Source: Bacillota bacterium (GTDB taxonomy: Bacteria; Bacillota; Clostridia; Christensenellales; CAG-138). From it: 5,505 nucleotides of DNA. Within the stretch, counting starts at the first letter, position 1. Each line of letters begins with the position of its first letter. The notes under the pieces were generated by a model. The model had not been told where the DNA came from, made no database searches, and saw only the letters and a program-made list of their open reading frames with translations. The position numbers were made by a program, and so were the translations under genes. The stretch spans positions 1 through 5,505 of the forward strand of contig JAEZLG010000143.1 of assembly GCA_023435855.1 (NCBI GenBank), in the 5' to 3' direction. This document shows, piece after piece, positions 1-5,505 of this stretch.

Positions 1-599
1 TTTTCGAAATCCGAAATACGGATGTTCGATTCAAGGATGCCGTAGGGTACCATCAACTCCGTAACACAGCCTCGAGCGGCAATTGCTTCAACGGATACAG
101 AAGGCATCGAAAACGTAACGATTTCGGATACCGGATAGGCAGGCCCTACTCCCTCAAAATTGATAACGCCCGCTGCGAGCCTCGCGGCACAATAGGCAAA
201 CAGATCGCGCCCGTGGAAAATGCTCGTCTTCTCCGTGCCCTTCAGGCGGTTGACTGTTTCGTCGATTTCGCGAATCTCACAAATGCCGAATTCTTGAAGA
301 ACTCCGGTAAGGCTTCCGTTATCGGGGGTGACGATATAGTAGCCGTTCACTGTTTTTGCTACACTCGCTTTCCTCGATGTGCCAACACCGGGGTCCACCA
401 CGGAAACAAAAACAGTACCCTCAGGCCAAAAGGAGAGAACACCTCTTAGGTGTGAGGAGGCGCGCTCAATATTGAACTTTGGAATGTTATGCGCGATATC
501 GTAAATCTCAAGCTCCGGATCGACGCTTTTGCACACGCCGAACATGGCACCGCTTGAAACGCCGAAGTCTGTCTGCATGGTGATGCATGGCTTTCTCAT
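1..599 (-). CDS. SAM hydroxide adenosyltransferase family protein (DUF62), copy 4 of the array, C-terminus cut by window edge
   Basis: The frame opens with ATG at 599-597 and runs without a stop to base 1, giving 199 visible residues; family members are usually about 260-290. It carries the family hallmarks in order: QTDFG at residues 9-13 (Asp11, the ribose-binding Asp of the family), VVDPGVGTSR at 67-76 (triad Asp69 and Arg76), TPDNG at 91-95, and FHGRD at 128-132 (triad His129). Known members hydrolyse SAM to adenosine and methionine in the cytoplasm. The 7-residue spacing of Asp and Arg matches the archaeal enzyme PH0463 (Asp68, Arg75, His127, from memory). The start follows directly on the TAA of the upstream paralogue, with GGAGG 8 bases before it. 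Oddity: where the family has an Asp-x-Phe-Gly-Asn motif that contacts methionine, this protein reads V184-P-Y-G-I, so the Asp is missing. Family assignment is firm; the exact substrate is not. Confidence 0.93.
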   Translation of the reverse strand, partial: MRKPCITMQTDFGVSSGAMFGVCKSVDPELEIYDIAHNIPKFNIERASSHLRGVLSFWPEGTVFVSVVDPGVGTSRKASVAKTVNGYYIVTPDNGSLTGVLQEFGICEIREIDETVNRLKGTEKTSIFHGRDLFAYCAARLAAGVINFEGVGPAYPVSEIVTFSMPSVSVEAIAARGCVTELMVPYGILESNIRISDFE

Positions 600-1472
600 T
601 TACTTTTCCTCCGCTGATTCCTTTGTGATGGAAACCTTGTAATCAGCAAAGTTTTCACCGGGTTTGAAAATATCGGGGAGATACTTTTCAGCAAAGCTCC
701 TCTGGTTAAGGCTCAGCGCAATATAGGGGCTAGTGCTGCCGTTATAGAGGATAGGCTCACCGACTTCTACATACCCGAATGAGCGGTGGTAGAGCACGCT
801 TTGATCAAACAGCATGTTCCCGTTTTTGATAACAGTAACCCGTGTGCGGTCGCCGAGTTTTATGCCGGTCTTCTCAAAGTCGTCCACCGCAATGTTGGTA
901 GAGGCTCCGCCGAAATGCTTCATGCAGCCATTGATTTGACCTTTGGCAAAACCATCGCCTACAACGCCCCTCACTACCTCAAATGTTACGCAGTCTTTTA
1001 CCGGATACGCGGGGCCGACACCTTCGTAATCGATGATGCCTGAGGCAAGCTTTGCAGCGCAGTAAGCGAAAACATCGCGTCCGTGGAAGGTGCCCGATTT
1101 CTCGCTGCCTTTAAGACGATTAACATTTTCGTCGATTTGGCGAACCTCGATGACTTGATCGAGCAATGCTGTGAGTGTGCCGTTATCGGGTGTAATAAGA
1201 TAGCTGCCGTTTTGAAGCTTCGCTACACATCCGCGCCGTGCTGTACCTACGCCCGGGTCTACTACGGACACAAAAATCGTGCCGGGTTTCCAGTAAGGTA
1301 TCGTATCTGCAAGCAGGTACGATGCCTGTTTCATATCGAAAGCGCGAATTTCATGGTTTAAATCGTAAATGTCGAGCGTGTCGTCAACCATCTTTATTAC
1401 GCCGTACATAGAACAGACAAAGCCTGTGGTAAGGCCAAAATCCGTTTGTAAAACAATATTGGGTTTGTTCAT
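600..1472 (-). CDS. SAM hydroxide adenosyltransferase family protein (DUF62), copy 3 of the array
   Basis: A complete 290-residue protein of normal family length. The N-terminal domain has QTDFG at 9-13, VVDPGVGTARR at 70-80, TPDNG at 94-98 and TFHGRD at 128-133, so the water-activating triad is intact as Asp72, Arg79 and His130. The C-terminal domain has the SFGYVEVG segment near 231-238 and the NGST...LNQ segment near 244-256, which in relatives closes over the methionine end of SAM. The predicted reaction is SAM plus water to adenosine plus methionine. The ATG overlaps the TGA of the upstream paralogue as ATGA, with AGAAGGAG 7 bases upstream, so translation is probably coupled. Oddity: the Asp expected before the FG motif, seen as D186 in copy 1, is K185 here (K-H-F-G-G). 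This reverses charge at a site thought to bind the methionine amino group and could mean a different substrate. A non-halogenating enzyme is favoured by the His-containing triad. Confidence 0.94.
   Translation of the reverse strand: MNKPNIVLQTDFGLTTGFVCSMYGVIKMVDDTLDIYDLNHEIRAFDMKQASYLLADTIPYWKPGTIFVSVVDPGVGTARRGCVAKLQNGSYLITPDNGTLTALLDQVIEVRQIDENVNRLKGSEKSGTFHGRDVFAYCAAKLASGIIDYEGVGPAYPVKDCVTFEVVRGVVGDGFAKGQINGCMKHFGGASTNIAVDDFEKTGIKLGDRTRVTVIKNGNMLFDQSVLYHRSFGYVEVGEPILYNGSTSPYIALSLNQRSFAEKYLPDIFKPGENFADYKVSITKESAEEK
607..612 (-). promoter_or_regulatory. Ribosome binding site for DUF62 copy 4
   Basis: CGGAGG on the minus strand, about 8 bases before the ATG at 599. It lies within the last codons of the upstream paralogue, whose TAA touches the ATG directly, which supports this start. 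Confidence 0.75.
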
Positions 1473-2311
1473 ACTATAACTCCTTCTGTGATTTTCCCGA
1501 TGGTGACATTATAGCCGGCAATACCCTCCGGATGATCGTATCGATCCTTCATATACGTGTTGGCAAAGCTCTCCTGGTTGAGGCCAAGCCCGATATAGCC
1601 TGTACTGCCGTTAAAAAGAATGGGCGTACCAAGCTCTGCATACCCAAAGGAACGGTCGTAGGGAATCGTACAGTCAAATGCCGTAATTCCGTCTCGTTCA
1701 AGCGTTACTTGAACCCTGTCGCCAAAGCGTATTCCCGTATTTTCAAATTCAGCGATTGAAACGGTAAGATTCAGATTTCCGAAGTTTTCAAGGACGCTTA
1801 GCACACCGCCTTTGGCATATCCTTTAGAAATCGTCGAAGCACGTACGGAAAACCTCTTTACATCGGTTATTGCGCATTCCTGCCCCAACTCTTCATAAGA
1901 AAGCGTACCGTTTGCAAGCCTTGCGGCAAAATACGCGTAAGCATCCATGCCCTTGGGCACGGCGGCGGTATCAAGCCGCCGCAATGCCTTAAGGCCGTAA
2001 TTATCTGTCCAGATGGTTAAAGTGCCGTTATTTGGCGTGAGGATAATTTGATCGTCATAGGTAAGTGCCGCGCAAGGAACGTTGTCGAGTGTGCCGCTCT
2101 CTATGATCGATACATAAACGGTGCCTTTTGGGAAAAAAGCAAGCGAATTGTGCAAGAATGTGCCTGCGATCATCACGTCACCGCGCGGACATTTGTTTTC
2201 GTTAAAACACACATCAAGCGTTTGATCCACGCGTTTTATCGTTCCGATTAGCTTTGCGGCTCTCCCATCAGCGGTGCCAAAGTCCGTCTGAATAGCTATA
2301 TCGTGTTGCAT
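1469..2311 (-). CDS. Divergent SAM hydroxide adenosyltransferase paralogue (DUF62), copy 2, catalytic triad lost
   Basis: A complete 280-residue protein clearly homologous to its neighbours: it keeps QTDFG (8-12), FPKGTVYVS (60-68), AYAYFAARLANG (124-135), FGDRVQVTL (196-204), RSFGYAELG (220-228) and the NGSTG...LNQ C-terminal segment. The catalytic centre is not kept. The DPGVGTAR stretch is ESGTLDNV (71-78), so triad Asp becomes Glu71 and Arg becomes Val78. PDNG is PNNG (93-96). FHGRD is replaced by PKGMD (119-123), and the loop before it is about 10 residues shorter than in the other copies. The conserved His after beta-strand two (DxxH in the neighbours) is also missing. The frame is intact with no internal stop, and the C-terminal fold motifs are well kept, which argues against a decaying pseudogene. 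It may be non-catalytic (binding, sensing or partner subunit) or have a new activity. The family Asp before FG is Glu175 (E-N-F-G-N). Confidence 0.92.
   Translation of the reverse strand: MQHDIAIQTDFGTADGRAAKLIGTIKRVDQTLDVCFNENKCPRGDVMIAGTFLHNSLAFFPKGTVYVSIIESGTLDNVPCAALTYDDQIILTPNNGTLTIWTDNYGLKALRRLDTAAVPKGMDAYAYFAARLANGTLSYEELGQECAITDVKRFSVRASTISKGYAKGGVLSVLENFGNLNLTVSIAEFENTGIRFGDRVQVTLERDGITAFDCTIPYDRSFGYAELGTPILFNGSTGYIGLGLNQESFANTYMKDRYDHPEGIAGYNVTIGKITEGVIV
1480..1487 (-). promoter_or_regulatory. Ribosome binding site for DUF62 copy 3
   Basis: AGAAGGAG on the minus strand, 7 bases before the ATG at 1472. It sits inside the 3' end of the divergent paralogue, whose stop overlaps the start as ATGA. 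Confidence 0.75.
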
Positions 2312-2324
2312 AATTCAGCATTGT

Positions 2325-2331
2325 CCTCCTT
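2325..2331 (-). promoter_or_regulatory. Ribosome binding site for DUF62 copy 2, unusually far from its start
   Basis: AAGGAGG on the minus strand overlaps the stop codon of copy 1. It is the strongest Shine-Dalgarno match in the window but sits 13 bases before the ATG at 2311, longer than the usual 5-9. A nearer ATG at 2321 is only 3 bases away and opens a 17-codon frame, so it does not give the protein. The start at 2311 is supported by alignment of the N-terminus with the other copies. Confidence 0.65.
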
Positions 2332-3169
2332 ATGCTTTTTGTACGGATAACTTCCAGTCCGGGCCATAGTCGAGCTGATAATCCTTTGCAAGGTTGCCCT
2401 GGTTTTTGGCGGTCATTACATTTCCGGTCTCGGAACTGAACACAAATACCGCGCCTTTTTCAACATAGCCGAAGCTTTTTTCAAGCGGCACGTTTTGATC
2501 GAGCACCACTTGTTCGCCGCGCGATATGGTAAGGCGTACAGTAGCTCCGTATTCCATGCCGTTCTCCTTAAGCCATGTAAACGGTATGTTTGTACCTACG
2601 AGCCCGAAATGATCGGTTGCTTCTATAATCATGCCGGATACGACACCGTCTTTAACCTCGGGGTGCAGATAAGGTGCCATTACGATTTCTTCCACGGGGT
2701 ATTCGGGGCCGACGCCCTCAAAATCAATCACACCCGCAGCTAGGCGTGCAGCACAGTATGCGTACACATCGCGCCCATGGAATATATGGATGTCTCGTGT
2801 GGTTGGATAGCGGTTTATAGTTTCGTCAATTTTGCGAACGGCAACAATACCGAGCTGTTCTTTTACATACGTCAATGTGCCGTTATCAGGCGTAACAACG
2901 AAACTGCCGTTTTTAAGTTTGGCCACGCAGCTTTTGCGCGCCGTGCCTACACCCGGGTCGACAACGGATACAAAAACCGTGCCTTCAGGCCAAAACGGAA
3001 TGGTGTAAATCAGCGCATCGGATGCTGCAAGCACGTCAAACGGGCGGATAGCATGTGTGCAATCAAATACGGAGAGGTCCTCCGACACTTGTTGGCATAC
3101 ACCTTTCATGGTGGATACGGATATGTTGCCCACACCGAAGTCAGTTTGCATGACTACTGCATGTTTCAT
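2330..3169 (-). CDS. SAM hydroxide adenosyltransferase family protein (DUF62), copy 1, closest to the canonical enzyme
   Basis: A complete 279-residue protein, first of the four paralogues in transcription order. It has QTDFG at 8-12 (ribose-binding Asp10), VVDPGVGTARK at 69-79 (triad Asp71, Arg78), TPDNG at 93-97 and IFHGRD at 129-134 (triad His131). It alone keeps the Asp of the C-terminal methionine-site motif (D186-H-F-G, followed by TNI at 193-195). The C-terminal region has KSFGYVEKG at 231-239, SSETGN at 245-250 and NQGNLA at 256-261, fitting the family pattern of a Ser-Gly turn followed by Asn-x-Gly-Ser-Ala. This is the copy most likely to hydrolyse SAM to adenosine and methionine. 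The enzymes of this family are soluble trimers with active sites between subunits. The ATG at 3169-3167 has AAAGGA 11 bases upstream. It lies 44 bases after the EcfT stop, with no hairpin between them. Confidence 0.94.
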   Translation of the reverse strand: MKHAVVMQTDFGVGNISVSTMKGVCQQVSEDLSVFDCTHAIRPFDVLAASDALIYTIPFWPEGTVFVSVVDPGVGTARKSCVAKLKNGSFVVTPDNGTLTYVKEQLGIVAVRKIDETINRYPTTRDIHIFHGRDVYAYCAARLAAGVIDFEGVGPEYPVEEIVMAPYLHPEVKDGVVSGMIIEATDHFGLVGTNIPFTWLKENGMEYGATVRLTISRGEQVVLDQNVPLEKSFGYVEKGAVFVFSSETGNVMTAKNQGNLAKDYQLDYGPDWKLSVQKA

Positions 3170-3180
3170 TATAAGTTTGT

Positions 3181-3186
3181 TCCTTT
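3181..3186 (-). promoter_or_regulatory. Ribosome binding site for DUF62 copy 1
   Basis: AAAGGA on the minus strand, 11 bases before the ATG at 3169. The 44-base gap between the ecfT stop and this gene holds this site and nothing else that I can see: no hairpin, and no clear promoter. Confidence 0.6.
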
Positions 3187-3213
3187 CTTGTTTACATATC
3201 GTCTTAGTGTTCC

Positions 3214-4134
3214 TCAGTCAAACCATTTCAAAAAGAACAACGTATCGAATACATTGGTCTTCGTGATGCCTTCTATCGATACGAAAGGGCACCACATGGT
3301 GACGGGGTACGGGTTGATGATTTTCGTGTATATGATATAAAACAGAATCGCCGCGGCGAACACGGCCGAGAACACCCGTGCGATTCTATCTGCGCGCGTA
3401 AGTTCATGCTCGGCATACCAGGTGCGTTTTTTAAGCCTGCCATACCCGCGAAGATCCATCGCGTTAGCGATGTTCTCCACCTTGCCGAACGAGGAAATAA
3501 TAAGAGGTATTAACATAGCGCCCGTGTACTTGAGACGCTTGCCCAAAGAGACACGCTTGCTGCTAAGTTCCACACCGCGCATCTGCATGGAGTTTTTAAT
3601 ATCCATATAGCGGTGGGCAATGTCGGGAATGGTGCGATACGCAAGAGACACGATGGTGCTTACTTTGTAGGGTAACTTAAGAAAGCTCAAGCCCGAGGCA
3701 AATTCCGAGGGGGTTGTCATGAGCACAAATGAAATTACCACTAAAAAAGAAGCTGCGCGTTTTGTGAAGGTGACAAACAGATACCAGAGCGTTTCTTTTG
3801 TTATAAACACAGATTCGCTTGCGCGCCAAATAACGGTACTTGAACCGACATGAAGTAACCCTACGTCCGGTGATACGGCAAGTATCATGATCGAACCGAT
3901 TATGCCTACTGTGATAAACATGAAACCGAACAGGAAAGCAAGCGGCTTGTAATTAGGCTTCATAGAGATAATGGCAGCGATAGGTACAACCATAAGCGGT
4001 AAAAGCACGCGGATATCAAAGGTTATAATCAACGCCAGAGTGAAAAGTACAAACAGCAGTACCTTCGTTCCGCCTGTCATCTTATGAAGCACCGTGTTTC
4101 CGGGTATGAAGTTGATAACGAGTTTGTTATTCAC
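3214..4134 (-). CDS. ecfT: ECF transporter transmembrane coupling protein EcfT (CbiQ family)
   Basis: A 306-residue membrane protein, the T component that joins the two ATPase domains to the substrate-binding S component of an ECF importer. Hydrophobic segments lie near residues 24-40, 42-58, 64-88, 117-140 and 253-271. The long cytoplasmic region between the last two carries the two short Arg-Gly coupling motifs typical of the family: S-M-Q-M-R-G (182-187) and A-M-D-L-R-G (225-230). Their Arg residues sit in a groove of each ATPase domain in known structures. The start is GTG at 4134-4132, overlapping the ATPase stop by 8 bases, with AAAGGATGG upstream; this fits translational coupling. It is somewhat longer than a typical CbiQ/EcfT (about 250-270), the extra length being a tail of about 35 residues after the last hydrophobic segment. 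The cargo cannot be told from this subunit. Confidence 0.92.
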   Translation of the reverse strand: MNNKLVINFIPGNTVLHKMTGGTKVLLFVLFTLALIITFDIRVLLPLMVVPIAAIISMKPNYKPLAFLFGFMFITVGIIGSIMILAVSPDVGLLHVGSSTVIWRASESVFITKETLWYLFVTFTKRAASFLVVISFVLMTTPSEFASGLSFLKLPYKVSTIVSLAYRTIPDIAHRYMDIKNSMQMRGVELSSKRVSLGKRLKYTGAMLIPLIISSFGKVENIANAMDLRGYGRLKKRTWYAEHELTRADRIARVFSAVFAAAILFYIIYTKIINPYPVTMWCPFVSIEGITKTNVFDTLFFLKWFD

Positions 4135-5505
4135 CGGCCTTCACCATCCTTTCGTGTTCGATGAAGCGGCGAATGACAAGCTCCGGTAATAGATCAAGGC
4201 GAAGTGCCAGCGTATAAAGTGATGTCTGTTTAAGGTTTGCCTTTTGAATCACATCGTCGTTTGCGAGTACGGAGAATACGCGGTCATCGGCAACAACCAT
4301 GCCGTCGGCAAATGCGATTGCGCGGTCCGTATTTTCAAGCGCTAAGTGCATGTCATGCGTGATGAACAGGATTGTTATGCCCAAATCGCGGTTGAGAACG
4401 TCAATAAATTTCATGATTTCCGTATAGCTGCGGTAATCCTGCCCGGCGGATGGTTCGTCGAGTATAATCACATCGGGCTCAAGCACAAGTATGGAAGCGA
4501 CGGTGATACGCTTTTTCTGCCCATAGCTGACCGTATCAACAGGCCAGTTGCGCATGGGGTATATACTGCATGCGTTAAGTGCGGCGGTAGCTTTTTCTCT
4601 TATTTCATCCTGCTTTATACCGCGTATGGTAAGTGCATATTCAACTTCTTTTTTGATGGTATCCTTTAAGAGCATTTGGTTCGGGTTTTGCATCACGTAG
4701 CCGATACGTTCGCCGATTTCCTTTATGGACATCGATTTAGCATCTTTTCCTGCGATACGGATGCTGCCTTCCCCGGGGCGAATAACGCCGCATATCAGTT
4801 TGGCTGCCGTAGATTTTCCAGCACCGTTTTTGCCGATAATCGCAATGCGCTCCCCTTTATGTATCGTGAACGAAACGTCTGATAATACGTTTTTGCCCGC
4901 GTCATATGCAAAGCTGACCCGGTCGAAGCTGATTGCCTCTTCACCTAAACGCGGCTGAGGTACCGCGGGATTGGCATTAAAGAAATCCAATAGCTTCTGC
5001 CGGTTATCTTCGGTTAATTCCAATGTATGGATGTCGCTTAAGTTCTGATTGTCGTTTACGTTGCATCCCGCGTATTTCATGGCTGTAATGTACAGCGGCT
5101 CGCGGATGCCGTAATCCATAAGAAGGGAACTCTTTAATAACTCTTCCGGTGTAGTGTCCGCCACAATTCGGCCCTCTGCCATGAGTATGACGCGATCCAC
5201 CCTGCGGTGAAGAACATCCTCCAGGCGGTGCTCGATTATAATAATGGTCCTATCGTCGTCCTCGGCGAGGTTGTCAATGAGTTCAACGGCTGTTTGCCCC
5301 ATCTGGGGATCAAGAGCAGCGAGCGGCTCGTCAAAGATGAATATAGTAACATCACTGCCGAGCACGCCCGCTATCGCAACTTTTTGTTTCTGACCGCCGG
5401 AGAGGTCAAACGGAACTGCGGCAATAAAATCCTGCATCCCCACCACCGACGCATGCCGAACAACAACCGGCACAATTTCGCTGCGGGGAATTGCTTCATT
5501 TTCCA
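4127..5505 (-). CDS. ecfA: ECF transporter ATPase, two fused nucleotide-binding domains (EcfA-EcfA'), N-terminus cut by window edge
   Basis: The frame is open to the right edge and shows 458 residues (numbered from the edge). The first domain is cut: only its signature LSGGQ (34-38), Walker B with catalytic Glu (IFIFDEP, 54-60), D-loop ALDP and switch His (EHR, 91-93) are visible; its Walker A and Q-loop lie outside. After a linker comes a complete second domain with Walker A GKNGAGKST (224-232), Q-loop VMQNPNQ (270-276), signature VSYGQ (325-329), Walker B VIILDEP (345-351) and switch His (ITHD, 381-384). The protein hydrolyses ATP on the cytoplasmic face to drive an ECF importer. Fusion of both ATPases resembles Bacillus YkoD, part of the YkoEDC ECF system. 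A GTG at 5473 could be read as a start, but the frame continues upstream in an ECF-like sequence (ENEAIPRSEI), so the true start is beyond the window. The D-loop of domain two reads AGQD rather than AGLD. Confidence 0.95.
   Translation of the reverse strand, partial: ENEAIPRSEIVPVVVRHASVVGMQDFIAAVPFDLSGGQKQKVAIAGVLGSDVTIFIFDEPLAALDPQMGQTAVELIDNLAEDDDRTIIIIEHRLEDVLHRRVDRVILMAEGRIVADTTPEELLKSSLLMDYGIREPLYITAMKYAGCNVNDNQNLSDIHTLELTEDNRQKLLDFFNANPAVPQPRLGEEAISFDRVSFAYDAGKNVLSDVSFTIHKGERIAIIGKNGAGKSTAAKLICGVIRPGEGSIRIAGKDAKSMSIKEIGERIGYVMQNPNQMLLKDTIKKEVEYALTIRGIKQDEIREKATAALNACSIYPMRNWPVDTVSYGQKKRITVASILVLEPDVIILDEPSAGQDYRSYTEIMKFIDVLNRDLGITILFITHDMHLALENTDRAIAFADGMVVADDRVFSVLANDDVIQKANLKQTSLYTLALRLDLLPELVIRRFIEHERMVKAGE

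Noticed and set aside
1..599. DUF62 copy 4 as a pseudogene
   Set aside because: Codon-by-codon reading from the ATG at 599 shows no stop or frameshift; it is only cut by the window edge.
1..3169. Fluorinase or chlorinase function for the DUF62 copies
   Set aside because: Copies 1, 3 and 4 have the FHGRD His and the Asp-Arg pair of hydroxide-adding enzymes, and none shows an obvious long insertion such as I recall for fluorinase. Halide use is not supported by sequence.
1..3169. Repeated DNA blocks as a mobile or CRISPR-like repeat
   Set aside because: The similarity between blocks follows protein-coding conservation of paralogous genes (for example around the DPGVGT codons) with spacing of a full gene, not short direct repeats.
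3170..3213. Terminator or internal promoter between ecfT and the DUF62 array
   Set aside because: The 44 bases show no inverted repeat with a T run and no convincing -35/-10 pair.
2777..3340. Plus-strand open frame of 187 residues
   Set aside because: It is the antisense shadow of DUF62 copy 1 and the end of ecfT, has no family resemblance and no good ribosome binding site. The other plus-strand frames are likewise antisense to well-supported genes.
5471..5473. GTG as the start of the ATPase
   Set aside because: It would give a protein beginning just before the LSGGQ motif with no Walker A, while the open frame and ECF-like sequence continue to the window edge.

Overview
The window holds one uninterrupted set of genes, all on the minus strand and read from right to left. 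It looks like the inside of a single operon: both ends cut through a gene, gaps are at most 44 bases, and two junctions overlap. No promoter, terminator, RNA gene or mobile element is visible. The fused two-domain ECF ATPase, strong purine-rich ribosome binding sites and moderate base composition suggest a Bacillota (Clostridia-like) bacterium. This is an inference from style, not from a taxonomic marker.

The right part (4127-5505) encodes an energy-coupling-factor (ECF) ABC ATPase with two nucleotide-binding domains on one chain. Its N-terminus lies beyond the window. It overlaps by 8 bases the gene for the membrane coupling protein EcfT (3214-4134). Together they form the energising module of an ECF vitamin or metabolite importer. 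The substrate-binding S component, which would name the cargo, is not in the window.

The left part (1-3169) is a tandem array of four paralogous genes of the SAM hydroxide adenosyltransferase family (SAM hydrolase, DUF62, relatives of fluorinase and chlorinase). Known members convert S-adenosylmethionine and water to adenosine and methionine. The copies at 2330-3169, 600-1472 and 1-599 (the last cut by the window edge) keep the Asp-Arg-His triad that activates water. The copy at 1469-2311 has lost all three residues and a loop of about 10 residues, but remains an intact frame. In the two copies furthest downstream, a C-terminal Asp expected to hold the methionine amino group is replaced by Lys or Val.

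The linkage suggests that the importer and the four enzyme-like proteins serve one purpose, such as uptake and cleavage of a SAM-like or adenosyl compound, or salvage of adenosine or methionine. The multiplication and divergence of the enzymes, one of them apparently non-catalytic, is the most unusual feature. They may have split substrates between them, or may form mixed oligomers.
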